64,000 nt of DNA from Actinomadura chibensis NBRC 106107 (GTDB lineage Bacteria; Actinomycetota; Actinomycetes; Streptosporangiales; Streptosporangiaceae): NCBI RefSeq assembly GCF_001552135.1, contig NZ_BCQP01000017.1, forward strand, positions 248,001-312,000. Direction: 5' to 3'. Under the pieces are notes generated by a model. That model worked only from the letters and a program-made list of their open reading frames with translations, did no database searches and was not told the DNA's origin. The position numbers and the translations under genes are program-made. Shown here one piece after another: positions 27,932 to 39,050 of the stretch (the stretch's first letter is position 1; every line of letters starts with the position of its first letter).

Positions 27932-28355
27932 CGGAAGCGGGCTCCTTCGCGGCCTCGGCGGCCTCGTCGCCGTCGGCCGCCGCGGCGGGCTCTTCCGCCT
28001 TCGCGGACTTGGCGGACGACTTGGCCTTGCTCGCCTTGCCGGACGACTTGGCCCGGCTCTTGTGCGGACGCGTGACCCGGACCTTGTTGCCGTCCTCGTC
28101 GAACTCGTAGCCGATCCGGACCGGCACGCCGTTCTCGGCCAGCGCGACGTTGCTGACGTGCAGCGGCGCCTCGACCGTGACGCGGCCGCTCTCCTTGCCG
28201 GCCCGCTGCTGGTCGGCCTTGATGTTCTTGGTGATGAGGTTGACGCCCTCGACGACGACCCGGTCCTCGCGCGGGATGACGCGCAGGACCTTGCCGGTCG
28301 CGCCCCGGTCCTTGCCGGCCAGGACGATCACCTCGTCGCCCTTGCGGATCTTCAT
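27924..28355 (-). CDS. rplX: 50S ribosomal protein L24 with C-terminal extension
   Basis: A 143-residue protein. The first ~100 residues are L24 with its KOW motif ([20 protein letters not shown]). The last ~40 residues are an Ala/Lys/Ser/Glu-rich tail ([16 protein letters not shown] and onward, ending acidic) beyond the usual ~105-residue length. The ATG shares its A with the rplN TGA (TGATG). The tail may bind rRNA or be unstructured. Confidence 0.96.
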   Translation of the reverse strand: MKIRKGDEVIVLAGKDRGATGKVLRVIPREDRVVVEGVNLITKNIKADQQRAGKESGRVTVEAPLHVSNVALAENGVPVRIGYEFDEDGNKVRVTRPHKSRAKSSGKASKAKSSAKSAKAEEPAAAADGDEAAEAAKEPASDD

Positions 28356-28723
28356 CAGAGCACCTCCGGCGCGAGCGAGATGATGCGCATGAACTTCTTC
28401 TCGCGCAGTTCGCGGCCCACCGGGCCGAAGATTCGGGTGCCCCGGGGGTCTCCGCCGTCCTTGATCAGGACGGCGGCGTTCTCGTCGAAGCGGATGTAGG
28501 AGCCGTCCGGACGCCGGCGCTCCTTGCGGGTGCGCACGACGACCGCCTTGACGACGTCACCCTTCTTCACGCCCGCGCCGGGAAGGGCGTCCTTCACCGT
28601 CGCGACGATGATGTCGCCGACTCCCGCGTAGCGCCGACCCGAGCCGCCGAGAACGCGGATGCAAAGGATCTCCTTGGCACCCGTGTTGTCGGCGACTTTG
28701 AGTCGCGACTCCTGCTGGATCAC
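28355..28723 (-). CDS. rplN: 50S ribosomal protein L14
   Basis: A 122-residue L14 starting [20 protein letters not shown] with [20 protein letters not shown]. It forms an intersubunit bridge. The 77-base gap upstream marks the usual S10/spc operon boundary, and its sequence shows no strong promoter to me. Confidence 0.97.
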   Translation of the reverse strand: MIQQESRLKVADNTGAKEILCIRVLGGSGRRYAGVGDIIVATVKDALPGAGVKKGDVVKAVVVRTRKERRRPDGSYIRFDENAAVLIKDGGDPRGTRIFGPVGRELREKKFMRIISLAPEVL

Positions 28724-28800
28724 GTTGACTCCTGTTCGTCACACCGGTTCTGATCGCGTTGGCTCACGGCCGCGGGCGATCAGCCTGGTGGAACCGGTAA

Positions 28801-29073
28801 TTACTTGGCCTTCTCAAGGATCTCGACCACGCGCCACCGCTTGGTGGCGGACAGCGGCCGGGTCTCCATGAGACGGACGCGGTCGCCGACGCCACACTCG
28901 TTGGCCTCGTCGTGCGCCTTGTAGTTCTTCGTGCGGCGGATCACCTTGTGGTACTTCGCGTGCTTCACACGGTCCTCGACGGACACGACGACGGTCTTGT
29001 CCATCTTGTCGCTGACCACGAGGCCCTCAAGGATCTTGCGGCTGCTCCGCGCCGCGGTCTGCTGCTCGGTCAT
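28801..29073 (-). CDS. rpsQ: 30S ribosomal protein S17
   Basis: A 90-residue OB-fold protein. After a short polar start it has the S17 signature [20 protein letters not shown] and [20 protein letters not shown]. It overlaps rpmC by four bases and is the last gene of the S10-type operon. Confidence 0.97.
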   Translation of the reverse strand: MTEQQTAARSSRKILEGLVVSDKMDKTVVVSVEDRVKHAKYHKVIRRTKNYKAHDEANECGVGDRVRLMETRPLSATKRWRVVEILEKAK

Positions 29074-29306
29074 TCGCTCTCCTCGGCGTCCTCGGCCGTG
29101 ACGATGCCGAGCTCGCGCTCCTGCATCACCGTGTAGATGCGGGCGATCTCCTTCTTCACGGCGCGCAGCCGCCCGTGGCTCTCAAGCTGGCCGGTGGCGG
29201 CCTGGAAGCGCAGGTTGAACAGCTCCTCCTTCGCCTCCTTCAGCTTGGTGACCAGGACGTCCTGGGGCTCGGTCCGCAGGTCGTCGGCGGTAAGACCCTT
29301 GGCCAT
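29070..29306 (-). CDS. rpmC: 50S ribosomal protein L29
   Basis: A 78-residue two-helix protein near the peptide exit tunnel, with [20 protein letters not shown]. The C-terminus is about ten residues longer and acidic. Its ATG shares one base with the rplP stop and its own stop overlaps rpsQ (ATGA). Confidence 0.96.
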   Translation of the reverse strand: MAKGLTADDLRTEPQDVLVTKLKEAKEELFNLRFQAATGQLESHGRLRAVKKEIARIYTVMQERELGIVTAEDAEESE

Positions 29307-29725
29307 CAGGACTCACCCACCTCTCGCTTCACGATCTTGCACTTCATCGGCAGCTTGTGGATCGCGCGCGTGAGGGCCTCCCGAGCGACCTGCTCGTTCG
29401 GGTAGGAGATCTCGAACAGCACGCGGCCCGGCTTGATGTTGGCCACCCACCACTCGACCGAGCCCTTGCCGGAGCCCATGCGGGTCTCGGCGGGCTTCTT
29501 GGTCAGCGGACGGTCCGGGAAGATGTTGATCCACACCTTGCCGCCGCGCTTGATGTGGCGGGTCATCGCGATACGCGCGGCCTCGATCTGCCGGTTGGTC
29601 ACGTACGCGCTCTCGATGGCCTGGATGCCGTACTCGCCGAAAGCCACCCGCGTGCCGCCCTTGGCCATGCCACGGCGCTTCGGGTGGTGCTGCTTGCGGT
29701 GCTTGACCTTGCGAGGGATCAGCAT
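29306..29725 (-). CDS. rplP: 50S ribosomal protein L16
   Basis: A 139-residue L16, with [20 protein letters not shown] at the start, the conserved [21 protein letters not shown] and [15 protein letters not shown]. It helps shape the A-site side of the peptidyl transferase centre. Seven bases separate it from rpsC. Confidence 0.97.
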   Translation of the reverse strand: MLIPRKVKHRKQHHPKRRGMAKGGTRVAFGEYGIQAIESAYVTNRQIEAARIAMTRHIKRGGKVWINIFPDRPLTKKPAETRMGSGKGSVEWWVANIKPGRVLFEISYPNEQVAREALTRAIHKLPMKCKIVKREVGES

Positions 29726-29732
29726 CGGTTAC

Positions 29733-30589
<857 letters not shown>

Positions 30590-30590
<1 letters not shown>

Positions 30591-30973
30591 TAGCGGGCCC
30601 TCCTCGTCTTCCGACCGCCACCGGACGCGGAGGCGGCTTCGTCCCGCGACTCCACGACAACGGTGATGTGGCTCGTGCGCTTGTTGATGCGGTAAGCCCG
30701 GCCCTGGGCGCGGGGACGGAACCGCTTGAGCGTCGGTCCCTCGTCCACCCACGCGCGGCTCACGACGAGCGTGTCCGAGTCGAGCTTGAAGTTGTGCTCG
30801 GCGTTGGCGATGGCGCTCGCCAGCACCTTGCCCACCGGCTCACTCGCTGCCTGGGGGGCGAACCGCAGCACCGCCTGAGCCTCCGCGGCGGAAAGGCCGC
30901 GGATGAGGTCCACCACGCGGCGGGCCTTCCTGGGCGTGACGCGGATGAACCGCGCCTGGGCCCTGGCTTCCAT
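30590..30973 (-). CDS. rplV: 50S ribosomal protein L22
   Basis: A 127-residue L22 from ATG 30971-30973 ([20 protein letters not shown] follows). The exit-tunnel beta-hairpin region [20 protein letters not shown], where macrolide-resistance changes occur, appears ordinary. It overlaps the rpsC start by one base. Confidence 0.96.
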
Positions 30974-30999
30974 CGCTGTTCCCTCTCTGCTCTGCCTGG

Positions 31000-31281
31000 T
31001 CAGCCGCGACGGCTGCGGCGGTCTTCCTTGACGTGGCTGCGGAACGTCCGCGTCGGCGCGAACTCGCCGAGCTTGTGCCCCACCATGGCGTCGGTGATGA
31101 ACACCGGGACGTGCTTGCGGCCGTCGTGCACGGCGATCGTGTGACCGATCATGTCCGGCACGATCATGGAGCGCCGCGACCACGTCTTGATGACGTTCTT
31201 GGTCCCCTTCTCGTTCTGGGCGTCCACCTTCTTCATGAGGTGGTCGTCCACGAAGGGGCCCTTCTTGAGGCTACGTGGCAT
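31000..31281 (-). CDS. rpsS: 30S ribosomal protein S19
   Basis: A 93-residue S19 starting [20 protein letters not shown], with [20 protein letters not shown] and [17 protein letters not shown]. It sits in the 30S head beside S13. It lies between rplB and rplV. Confidence 0.97.
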   Translation of the reverse strand: MPRSLKKGPFVDDHLMKKVDAQNEKGTKNVIKTWSRRSMIVPDMIGHTIAVHDGRKHVPVFITDAMVGHKLGEFAPTRTFRSHVKEDRRSRRG

Positions 31282-31293
31282 GACGAGCGTCTC

Positions 31294-32127
31294 CTACCGC
31301 TTCTTCTTGCTGCGACGACGGACGATGAGCCGGTCGCTCGGCTTGTTCGCCTTGCGGGTGCGGCCTTCCTTCTTGCCGGCCGGGTTCACCGGGTGCCGAC
31401 CACCGGAGGTCTTGCCCTCACCACCACCGTGCGGGTGGTCGATCGGGTTCATGGCCACACCGCGGACGGTCGGGCGCTTGCCCTTCCACCGCATGCGTCC
31501 GGCCTTGCCCCAGTTGATGTTGGACTGCTCGGCGTTGCCGACCTCGCCGACCGTCGCGCGGCAGCGCACGTCCACCATCCGCATCTCGCCGGACGGCATG
31601 CGCAGCGTCGCGTACTTGCCTTCCTTGGCCAGCAGCTGGACGCCCGCGCCCGCGCTGCGGGCGATCTTGGCGCCGCCGCCGGGCCGCAGCTCGATGGCGT
31701 GGATGACCGTACCGGTCGGGATGTTGCGCAGCGGCAGGCAGTTGCCCGGCTTGATGTCCGCGCTCGGCCCGTTCTCCACCCGGTCGCCCTGCTTGAGGCC
31801 GCGGGGGGCGAGGATGTAGCGCTTCTCGCCGTCCACGTAGTGCAGCAGCGCGATCCGCGCGGTGCGGTTCGGGTCGTACTCGATGTGCGCGACCTTCGCC
31901 GGGACGCCGTCCTTGTCGTGCCGGCGGAAGTCGATCACGCGGTAGGCGCGCTTGTGCCCGCCGCCCTGGTGCCGGGTCGTGATGCGGCCGTGGTTGTTGC
32001 GGCCGCCCTTCTTGGGGAGCGGACGCAGCAGCGACTTCTCCGGCTCGCTGCGCGTGATCTCGACGAAGTCGGCCACGCTGGAGCCGCGACGCCCGGGAGT
32101 CGTCGGCTTGTAGTTACGGATGCCCAT
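31294..32127 (-). CDS. rplB: 50S ribosomal protein L2
   Basis: A 277-residue L2, full length, with [20 protein letters not shown], the conserved [19 protein letters not shown], and the universally conserved His in [13 protein letters not shown] near the peptidyl transferase centre. It lies between rplW and rpsS. Confidence 0.97.
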   Translation of the reverse strand: MGIRNYKPTTPGRRGSSVADFVEITRSEPEKSLLRPLPKKGGRNNHGRITTRHQGGGHKRAYRVIDFRRHDKDGVPAKVAHIEYDPNRTARIALLHYVDGEKRYILAPRGLKQGDRVENGPSADIKPGNCLPLRNIPTGTVIHAIELRPGGGAKIARSAGAGVQLLAKEGKYATLRMPSGEMRMVDVRCRATVGEVGNAEQSNINWGKAGRMRWKGKRPTVRGVAMNPIDHPHGGGEGKTSGGRHPVNPAGKKEGRTRKANKPSDRLIVRRRSKKKR

Positions 32128-32171
32128 CTTTTTCGTTCATCCCTTGTCAGTCTTCGGGACGACCCGGCTTG

Positions 32172-32471
32172 TTAGGCCGTGCCGCCGAAGATGTCGATCC
32201 GCTCGCCCTCGGCCAGGCTGACGATGGCGCGCTTGGTGTCCTTGCGCTTGCCGTAGCCGAACCGGGTGCGCTTGCGCTTGCCCTGCCGGTTGAGGGTGTT
32301 CACGTTCGTCACCTTGACGCCGAACACCTTCTCGACCGCCTGCTTGATCTGGGTCTTGTTGGCGTCCGGGCGCACGATGAACGTGTACTTGTTCTCGTCC
32401 AGCAGCCCGTAGCTCTTCTCCGAGACGACCGGCGCGATGATGATGTCGCGGGGGTCGGCGATCTTGTTCAT
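32172..32471 (-). CDS. rplW: 50S ribosomal protein L23
   Basis: A 99-residue L23 with [20 protein letters not shown] and the rRNA-binding loop [20 protein letters not shown]. It stands at the tunnel exit as docking site for trigger factor and SRP. Ten bases separate it from rplD. Confidence 0.97.
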   Translation of the reverse strand: MNKIADPRDIIIAPVVSEKSYGLLDENKYTFIVRPDANKTQIKQAVEKVFGVKVTNVNTLNRQGKRKRTRFGYGKRKDTKRAIVSLAEGERIDIFGGTA

Positions 32472-32481
32472 TCGACCCTCC

Positions 32482-33084
32482 TTACTTCTTCGCCGCGCGC
32501 GAGATGAACTCGTCGTACGCCGTCTTCGTGAAGACGACGTCGTCGTTCACCAGCACGTCGTAGGTGTTGAGCTGGTCGGAGACGAGCACGTGCACGCTCG
32601 GCTCGTTGCGCAGGCTCTTCCAGGTCACGTCGTCCTCGCGGTCCAGGACCACGAGCACGCGCTTGGCCTCGGTGACCTCGCGCAGGGCCTTCAGCGCCGC
32701 CTTCGTCTTCGGGGTGTCGCCCTCGACCAGGCCGTCGACCACGTGCACGCGGCCGTACCGGGCGCGGTCGGACAGCGCGCCGCGCAGCGCGGCGGCCTTC
32801 ATCTTCTTCGGCGTCCGCTGCGAGTAGTCGCGCGGCTGCGGGCCGTGGACGGCGCCGCCGCCCGCGAACTGGGGCGCGCGGGTCGAGCCCTGGCGGGCGC
32901 GTCCGGTGCCCTTCTGCCGGTACGGCTTCTTGCCGCCGCCGCGCACGTCGCCGCGCGTCTTCGTGGCGTGCGTGCCCTGCCGGGCCGCGGCCAGCTGGGC
33001 CACCACGACCTGGTGGATCAGCGGCACGCTGGTCTTCGCGTCGAAGACCTCCGCGGGCAGGTCGATGTCGAGCTTCGTCGTCAC
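32482..33084 (-). CDS. rplD: 50S ribosomal protein L4
   Basis: A 200-residue L4 with the tunnel loop [20 protein letters not shown]. The start is GTG 33082-33084 ([14 protein letters not shown] follows), overlapping the rplC TGA by four bases (GTGA). In enterobacteria L4 represses the S10 operon; no such site is recognisable here. Confidence 0.96.
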   Translation of the reverse strand: MTTKLDIDLPAEVFDAKTSVPLIHQVVVAQLAAARQGTHATKTRGDVRGGGKKPYRQKGTGRARQGSTRAPQFAGGGAVHGPQPRDYSQRTPKKMKAAALRGALSDRARYGRVHVVDGLVEGDTPKTKAALKALREVTEAKRVLVVLDREDDVTWKSLRNEPSVHVLVSDQLNTYDVLVNDDVVFTKTAYDEFISRAAKK

Positions 33085-33731
33085 TTGCCCGTCCCCTTCA
33101 CTGCGTCGCGGACCAGCACCACGCCGCCGTTGGGACCGGGAACCGCGCCCTTGATCAGCAGCAGGTTCTTCTCCGCGTCGACGGCGTGGACGGTCAGGTT
33201 CTGCACGGTGGTGCGGGCGTTGCCGTGCCGTCCCGCCATGCGGAGGCCCTTGAAGACGCGACCGGGGGTCGCGCAGCCGCCGATCGACCCCGGGGAGCGG
33301 TGCTTGCGCTGGGTGCCGTGCGAGGCGCCGAGGCCCTTGAACCCGTGGCGCTTCATGACACCCGCGGTGCCCTTGCCCTTGCTCGTGCCGGTCACGTCGA
33401 TCTTCTGGCCGGCCTCGAAGACGCTGGCGGTGATCTCCTGGCCGAGTTCGTACCCGGTGGTGTCGTCCGCCCGCAGTTCGACGAGGTAGCGGCGCGGCGT
33501 CACGCCGGCCTTCTCGAAGTGACCCGTGCGCGGCTTGTTCACCTTGCGCGGGTCGATCTGCCCGAACCCGATCTGGACGGCGCTGTAGCCGTCCTTCTCC
33601 TGGCTCTTGAGCTGGGTCACGACACACGGCCCGGCCTGGACGACGGTCACCGGGACGATCCGGCCCTCATCGTCGAAGACCTGGGTCATGCCGAGCTTCT
33701 CGCCCAGGACGCCCTTCCTCTGCGTACTCAT
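33081..33731 (-). CDS. rplC: 50S ribosomal protein L3
   Basis: A 216-residue L3 starting [20 protein letters not shown], with the central [20 protein letters not shown] loop that reaches the peptidyl transferase centre. It is preceded by rpsJ at 14 bases. Confidence 0.97.
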   Translation of the reverse strand: MSTQRKGVLGEKLGMTQVFDDEGRIVPVTVVQAGPCVVTQLKSQEKDGYSAVQIGFGQIDPRKVNKPRTGHFEKAGVTPRRYLVELRADDTTGYELGQEITASVFEAGQKIDVTGTSKGKGTAGVMKRHGFKGLGASHGTQRKHRSPGSIGGCATPGRVFKGLRMAGRHGNARTTVQNLTVHAVDAEKNLLLIKGAVPGPNGGVVLVRDAVKGTGK

Positions 33732-33745
33732 TGTCGGTGCGTCCC

Positions 33746-34054
33746 TCAGAGCTTGATCTCGATGTCAACGCCGGCCGGAAGGTCGAGCCGCATCAGCGAG
33801 TCGACCGTCTTGGGCGTCGGGTCGATGATGTCGATCAACCGCTTGTGCGTGCGCATCTCGAAGTGCTCGCGGCTGTCCTTGTACTTGTGCGGCGAGCGGA
33901 TGACGCAGTACACGTTCTTCTCGGTCGGCAGCGGCACCGGGCCCGCGACCTTGGCGCCCGTCCGCGTCACCGTCTCAACGATCTTCTTCGCGGAGGTGTC
34001 GATGACCTCGTGGTCGTAGGCCTTGAGCCGGATGCGGATCTTCTGTCCCGCCAT
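33746..34054 (-). CDS. rpsJ: 30S ribosomal protein S10
   Basis: A 102-residue S10/NusE beginning [20 protein letters not shown], with [20 protein letters not shown] and the rRNA-binding hairpin [20 protein letters not shown]. It also acts in antitermination with NusB. It heads the S10 operon, 100 bases after tuf, behind a strong terminator-like hairpin. Confidence 0.97.
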   Translation of the reverse strand: MAGQKIRIRLKAYDHEVIDTSAKKIVETVTRTGAKVAGPVPLPTEKNVYCVIRSPHKYKDSREHFEMRTHKRLIDIIDPTPKTVDSLMRLDLPAGVDIEIKL

Positions 34055-34106
34055 GGTGGCCTCGGTGTCCTTTGCTGTAGTGCCGCTGTTTACTTCGGTT
34101 CATGGA

Positions 34107-34141
34107 AGCGGCGGCCCGGCGTTGGCGGCCGGGCCGCCGCT
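34107..34141 (-). terminator. tuf terminator
   Basis: A 13-bp perfect stem (34107-34119 with 34129-34141) and nine-base loop begins 13 bases past the tuf stop. Only about 50 bases then remain before rpsJ, so this hairpin may serve as a leaky terminator rather than a full stop between the str and S10 operons. Confidence 0.75.
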
Positions 34142-34154
34142 CTCATGAGGGGTG

Positions 34155-35348
34155 TTACTTGATGACCTTGGTGACGCGACCGGAGCCGACCGTCCGGCCA
34201 CCCTCGCGGATGGCGAACTTCAGGCCCTCCTCCATGGCGACGGGCTGGATCAGCTCGACGCGCATCTCGGTGTTGTCGCTCGGCATGACCATCTCGGTGC
34301 CCTCGGGGAGGTTCACCACGCCGGTGACGTCCGTGGTCCGGAAGTAGAACTGCGGACGGTAGTTGTTGAAGAACGGCGTGTGGCGGCCGCCCTCGTCCTT
34401 GGACAGGATGTAGACCTGAGCCTCGAACTCGGTGTGCGGGGTCGTGGTGCCCGGCTTGATGACACACTGGCCGCGCTCCACCTCCTCGCGCTTGACACCG
34501 CGCAGCAGCAGGCCGACGTTGTCGCCCGCCTGGCCCTGGTCGAGCAGCTTGCGGAACATCTCGACGCCGGTGACGGTGGTCGTCGTCTTCTCCGGCTTGA
34601 TGCCGATGATGTCGACGGTCTCGTTGACGTTCACGACGCCGCGCTCGACGCGGCCGGTCACGACGGTGCCGCGGCCGGTGATCGAGAAGACGTCCTCGAT
34701 CGGCATCAGGAACGGCTTGTCGACGTCGCGGACCGGCTCCGGCACGTTCTCGTCGACGGCGTCCATGAGCTCGCCGATCGAGGCGGCCCACTTCTCGTCG
34801 CCCTGCAGGGCCTGGAACGCGGAGACGCGGATGACCGGGACGTCGTCGCCCGGGAACTCGTACTCGGTGAGCAGCTCGCGGACCTCAAGCTCGACGAGCT
34901 CCAGGATCTCCTCGTCGTCCACCATGTCGCACTTGTTCAGCGCGACGACGATGTAGGGGACGCCGACCTGGCGGGCCAGGAGCACGTGCTCCTTGGTCTG
35001 CGGCATCGGGCCGTCGGTGGCGGCGACCACCAGGATCGCGCCGTCCATCTGCGCGGCGCCGGTGATCATGTTCTTGATGTAGTCGGCGTGCCCCGGGCAG
35101 TCGACGTGCGCGTAGTGCCGGGCCTCGGTCTGGTACTCGACGTGCGCGATCGAAATGGTGATGCCGCGCTCGCGCTCCTCCGGCGCCTTGTCGATCTCGT
35201 CGAACGGCGTGAAGGGGTTGAGGTCCGGGTACTTGTCGTGGAGCACCTTGGTGATCGCCGCGGTAAGCGTGGTCTTACCGTGGTCGATGTGTCCGATGGT
35301 GCCGATGTTCACGTGCGGCTTGGTCCGCTCGAACTTGGCCTTCGCCAC
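34155..35348 (-). CDS. tuf: elongation factor Tu
   Basis: A 397-residue GTPase delivering aminoacyl-tRNA. Motifs: G1 [10 protein letters not shown]3 DCPGH, G4 NKCD, and the domain 2/3 sequences [12 protein letters not shown] and [19 protein letters not shown]. The start is GTG 35346-35348 with AAGGAG seven bases upstream. It follows fusA by 89 bases in the str operon. Confidence 0.98.
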   Translation of the reverse strand: MAKAKFERTKPHVNIGTIGHIDHGKTTLTAAITKVLHDKYPDLNPFTPFDEIDKAPEERERGITISIAHVEYQTEARHYAHVDCPGHADYIKNMITGAAQMDGAILVVAATDGPMPQTKEHVLLARQVGVPYIVVALNKCDMVDDEEILELVELEVRELLTEYEFPGDDVPVIRVSAFQALQGDEKWAASIGELMDAVDENVPEPVRDVDKPFLMPIEDVFSITGRGTVVTGRVERGVVNVNETVDIIGIKPEKTTTTVTGVEMFRKLLDQGQAGDNVGLLLRGVKREEVERGQCVIKPGTTTPHTEFEAQVYILSKDEGGRHTPFFNNYRPQFYFRTTDVTGVVNLPEGTEMVMPSDNTEMRVELIQPVAMEEGLKFAIREGGRTVGSGRVTKVIK

Positions 35349-35437
35349 TGGTTGCTCCTTGTTGCGATCCTCGGCCGCCTTGACGACCGCTTCGATGTAG
35401 GTCTGGTGATCTGACTACGGCCTAGCCAGGGCTTTGG

Positions 35438-37549
35438 CTATTCGCCCCGCGCCTTGGCGATGATCTCCTGCGCGACGTTCCCCGGAACCTCGGCGTAGGA
35501 GTCGAACTGCATCGTGAAGACAGCCCGGCCCTGGGTCTTGCTGCGCAGATCACCCACGTAGCCGAACATCTCGGACAGGGGCACGAGCGCCTTGATGACG
35601 CGCATGCCGTGCCGCTCGTCCATGGACTGGACCTGACCGCGGCGGCTGTTGAGGTCGCCGATCACATCGCCCATGTTGTCCTCGGGCGTGGTGACCTCGA
35701 CGGACATCATCGGCTCCAGCAGCGTGGGGGTCGCCCGGCGGGCGGCCTCCTTGAACGCCATGGAACCGGCGACCTTGAACGCCATTTCCGACGAGTCGAC
35801 CTCGTGGTAGGCGCCGTCCTGCAGAGTGACCTTGACGCCCACCATCGGGTAGCCGGCGAGGACACCGAACTCGGCGGCCTCCTGGCAGCCCGCGTCGACC
35901 GACGGGATGTACTCCCGCGGGATGCGGCCACCGGTGACCTTGTTCTCGAACTCGTAGCCGTCCGACCCGCCGCCGAGCGGCTCCAGGTCGATGATCACGC
36001 GGCCGAACTGGCCGGAGCCACCCGTCTGCTTCTTGTGGGTGTACTCGACCTTCTCGACCTTCTTCGTGATCGTCTCGCGGTAGGCGACCTGCGGCCGGCC
36101 GACGTTGGCGTCGACCTTGAACTCGCGCTTCATCCGGTCGACGAGGATCTCCAGGTGGAGCTCGCCCATGCCGGAGATCACGGTCTGCCCGGTCTCCTCG
36201 TCCGTGCGGACCTGGAAGGACGGGTCCTCCTCGGCGAGCCGCTGGATGGCGGTGCCGAGCTTCTGCTGGTCGGCCTTGGTCTTCGGCTCGATCGCGACGT
36301 GGATGACCGGCGCCGGGAAGTTCATCGACTCAAGGACGATCGGGTCCTTGTCGTCGCAGAGCGTCTCACCGGTGGTGGTCTGCTTGAGGCCCATGACCGC
36401 GACGATGTCGCCCGCGCCCGCGCGCTCGATCTCGGTGCGCTTGTTGGCGTGCATCCGGTAGATCTTGCCGATGCGCTCCTTGCGCTCCTTGACGGAGTTC
36501 ATCACGCTCGCGCCGGACTCCATGACGCCCGAGTAGACGCGCACGAAGGTCAGCTTGCCGAGGTGCGGGTCGCTCATGATCTTGAACGCCAGCGCGGAGA
36601 ACGGCTCCTCCTCGCTCGGCTTGCGGGAGAGCACCTTCTCCTCGTCGCGGACGGCGTGGCCCTCGATGGCCTCGACGTCCAGCGGCGACGGCAGGTAGCG
36701 GACGATCGCGTCCAGCAGCGGCTGCACGCCCTTGTTCTTGAAGGCCGTGCCGCACAGCACCGGAGTGAGCTTCGCGGCGATCGTCGCGCGGCGGATGCCC
36801 GCGTGGAGCTGCTCCGCGGTGGGCTCGTCGCCCTCCAGGTACAGCTCCATGATCTCGTCGTCGTTCTCGGCGAGGGTCTCGACCAGCTTGTCGTGCCACT
36901 CGCGGGCGGCCTCGACGTGCGTCTCGGGGATGTCGAGCGTGTCGTACATCTCGCCGAGCTTGGCCTCCTCGTTCCAGACGAGGGCCTTCATCGTGACGAG
37001 GTCGATCACGCCCTTGAAGTCGGCCTCGGCGCCGATCGGAAGCTGCAGCGCGAGCGGCGTCGCGTTGAGACGGTTCTCGATCATGTCGACGCAGCGGTGG
37101 AACTCCGCGCCGACCCGGTCGAGCTTGTTGACGAAGCACATGCGCGGCACGCCGTACCGGTCGGCCTGCCGCCACACCGTCTCGGACTGGGGCTCCACCC
37201 CGGCGACCCCGTCGAACACCGCGACAGCGCCGTCGAGCACCCGCAGGTTGCGCTCCACCTCGACGGTGAAGTCGACGTGACCCGGGGTGTCGATGATGTT
37301 GATCGTGTGCTTGACCTCGTCGACGGGCCACTCGCAGGTGGTGGCGGCGGAGGTGATGGTGATCCCCCGCTCCTGCTCCTGCTCCATCCAGTCCATGGTG
37401 GCGGCGCCGTCGTGGACCTCGCCGATCTTGTAGCTCATCCCCGTGTAGTACAGGATGCGCTCGGTCGTCGTGGTCTTGCCCGCGTCGATATGGGCCATGA
37501 TCCCGATGTTGCGGACCTTGGCTAGGTCTACACCGGTTTTGGTAGCCAC
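35438..37549 (-). CDS. fusA: elongation factor G
   Basis: A 703-residue translocation GTPase with five domains. G1 is [15 protein letters not shown], the switch I region is [14 protein letters not shown]3 is DTPGHVDF, G4 is NKLDR; domain IV carries [20 protein letters not shown]. The start is GTG 37547-37549. It lies between rpsG and tuf, its normal place. Confidence 0.98.
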   Translation of the reverse strand: MATKTGVDLAKVRNIGIMAHIDAGKTTTTERILYYTGMSYKIGEVHDGAATMDWMEQEQERGITITSAATTCEWPVDEVKHTINIIDTPGHVDFTVEVERNLRVLDGAVAVFDGVAGVEPQSETVWRQADRYGVPRMCFVNKLDRVGAEFHRCVDMIENRLNATPLALQLPIGAEADFKGVIDLVTMKALVWNEEAKLGEMYDTLDIPETHVEAAREWHDKLVETLAENDDEIMELYLEGDEPTAEQLHAGIRRATIAAKLTPVLCGTAFKNKGVQPLLDAIVRYLPSPLDVEAIEGHAVRDEEKVLSRKPSEEEPFSALAFKIMSDPHLGKLTFVRVYSGVMESGASVMNSVKERKERIGKIYRMHANKRTEIERAGAGDIVAVMGLKQTTTGETLCDDKDPIVLESMNFPAPVIHVAIEPKTKADQQKLGTAIQRLAEEDPSFQVRTDEETGQTVISGMGELHLEILVDRMKREFKVDANVGRPQVAYRETITKKVEKVEYTHKKQTGGSGQFGRVIIDLEPLGGGSDGYEFENKVTGGRIPREYIPSVDAGCQEAAEFGVLAGYPMVGVKVTLQDGAYHEVDSSEMAFKVAGSMAFKEAARRATPTLLEPMMSVEVTTPEDNMGDVIGDLNSRRGQVQSMDERHGMRVIKALVPLSEMFGYVGDLRSKTQGRAVFTMQFDSYAEVPGNVAQEIIAKARGE

Positions 37550-37589
37550 TTTCGTCCTCGCGTCGTCTCGTCGTTGCAGTTCGCCGGGG

Positions 37590-38060
37590 TTACCAGCGGT
37601 AGTGGGCGAATGCCTTGTTGGACTCCGCCATCTTGTGGGTGTCCTCGCGCTTCTTCACCGACGCGCCGAGGCCGTTGCTCGCGTCGAGCAGCTCGTTCAT
37701 CAGCCGCTCGGTCATGGTCTTCTCGCGGCGCTGCCGGGCGTAGAGCACCAGCCAGCGCAGGGCGAGCGTGGTGCTGCGGGCCGGCCGCACCTCGACGGGG
37801 ACCTGGTAGGTCGCGCCGCCGACGCGGCGGCTGCGGACCTCCAGGGTGGGCTTGACGTTGTCGAGCGCGCGCTTCAGCGTGACGACCGGGTCGTTGCCGG
37901 TCTTCTCGCGGGCGCCCTCCAGGGCGTCGTAGACGATGGTCTGCGCGATGGAGCGCTTACCGTCCAGGAGAACCTTGTTGATGAGCGCGGTGACGAGCGG
38001 CGAGTTGTACACCGGGTCAGCGATCAGCTGGCGCTTGCCAGCGGGGCCCTTGCGCGGCAT
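37590..38060 (-). CDS. rpsG: 30S ribosomal protein S7
   Basis: A 156-residue S7 starting [20 protein letters not shown], with [20 protein letters not shown] and ending [12 protein letters not shown]. It organises the 30S head and E site. Its ATG (38058-38060) shares a base with the rpsL stop (TGATG). Longer frames upstream are shadows of rpsL. Confidence 0.97.
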   Translation of the reverse strand: MPRKGPAGKRQLIADPVYNSPLVTALINKVLLDGKRSIAQTIVYDALEGAREKTGNDPVVTLKRALDNVKPTLEVRSRRVGGATYQVPVEVRPARSTTLALRWLVLYARQRREKTMTERLMNELLDASNGLGASVKKREDTHKMAESNKAFAHYRW

Positions 38061-38434
38061 CAGCCCTTCTCCTTCTTCGCGCCGTAGTGGCTGCGGCCTT
38101 GCTTGCGGTTCCGGACGCCCTGGGTGTCCAGCGTGCCGCGAATGATCTTGTACCGAACGCCCGGGAGGTCCTTCACACGGCCGCCGCGGACGAGCACGAT
38201 CGAGTGCTCCTGCAGGTTGTGGCCGACGCCGGGGATGTAGGCCGTGACCTCGATCCCGCTCGACAGCCGGACACGGGCGACCTTGCGAAGCGCCGAGTTC
38301 GGCTTCTTGGGCGTCGTCGTGTAGACGCGCGTGCAGACACCCCGGCGCTGGGGGCTGCCCTTGAGCGCGGGCGTCTTGTTCTTGGTCACCTTGTCCTGGC
38401 GGCCCTTGCGGACCAGCTGCTGGATCGTGGGCAC
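38060..38434 (-). CDS. rpsL: 30S ribosomal protein S12
   Basis: A 124-residue S12 starting at GTG 38432-38434 ([19 protein letters not shown] follows). The two decoding-centre loops read [13 protein letters not shown] and [12 protein letters not shown], so the lysines where streptomycin-resistance changes usually arise are wild type. It is the first gene of the str operon. Confidence 0.97.
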   Translation of the reverse strand: MPTIQQLVRKGRQDKVTKNKTPALKGSPQRRGVCTRVYTTTPKKPNSALRKVARVRLSSGIEVTAYIPGVGHNLQEHSIVLVRGGRVKDLPGVRYKIIRGTLDTQGVRNRKQGRSHYGAKKEKG

Positions 38435-38791
38435 CGCGTCTCCGTCTTCCTCGTACCGAGCCGGTAAGTCTTATTGCTGCAATCACCACCTCAGGCGAGG
38501 CTGTGACCTGCCGGTTTCCCGACCTCTCCGACCCACGCGGTCGGGCGTGTCGCCGCCCCACGGAAATACACCCGCGAGATTCCGACACAGACCGCCCGGC
38601 CCGTAGCAGGGCCGAATCAAGCCGGGGAGTCGAGCCCCTTTCGCCCCGCGCGGCCGACGGCCCGAGAACACTCGCGGCCACCGTGCCCGCCGAAGGCGGA
38701 ACGGACTCATCCGATGCGGCGCTGGAGCCGGACCTGACGGCCTCGCCGACGCGCACGCACAGCGGCCCGCACACAGCGGGCACAAGTGAGA

Positions 38792-38820
38792 AGGTTACCG
38801 AGCCCCGAGCCAAAGTGCAA
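38792..38820 (-). promoter_or_regulatory. str operon promoter and long leader
   Basis: In the minus direction TTGCAC (38815-38820) and TAACCT (38792-38797) are exactly 17 bases apart. Transcription would start near 38785, leaving a 350-base leader (38435-38785) before rpsL. The leader opens with a small CCCGC-loop-GCGGG hairpin; I found no recognised riboswitch or convincing leader peptide. Between this promoter and the next gene the only other clear element is the terminator at 38931-38967. Confidence 0.7.
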
Positions 38821-38930
38821 AATCCAGAACGCACTACCGCGCGGGCGCCTTCCGGCGCAAGCCCGCGGGCCCGGTGGGTCGGTCGAGAGGTCGCGGGAGG
38901 CGCTTCCTCCCTTGACGGTGAACGGCCTGG

Positions 38931-38967
38931 TGCCGACGGATGTTCCCGAAGGAACGACCCGTCGGCA
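38931..38967 (-). terminator. terminator of the low-complexity protein gene
   Basis: A 9-bp outer stem (38931-38939 with 38959-38967) and an inner GTTCC/GGAAC stem with CGAA loop form a strong hairpin, about 85 bases past the stop of the gene at 39051. It separates that gene from the str promoter. Confidence 0.65.
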
Positions 38968-39050
38968 TTGTGTCCCAGGTCCCCGCGTTTGGGGAAGAGT
39001 TGGACCAGGTTTTACGCCGTTCCGGCCGTGGTGTGCGTCACCACACCCTC

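Noticed and set aside
37590..38434. Streptomycin-resistance-type change in S12
   Set aside because: The two lysine-containing loops (PKKPNS and GRVKDLPG) read as wild type.
38483..38785. A 100-codon frame in the rpsL leader as a leader peptide
   Set aside because: It begins at a non-ATG codon exactly at the predicted transcript start, lacks a ribosome site and shows no stall-type or family features.
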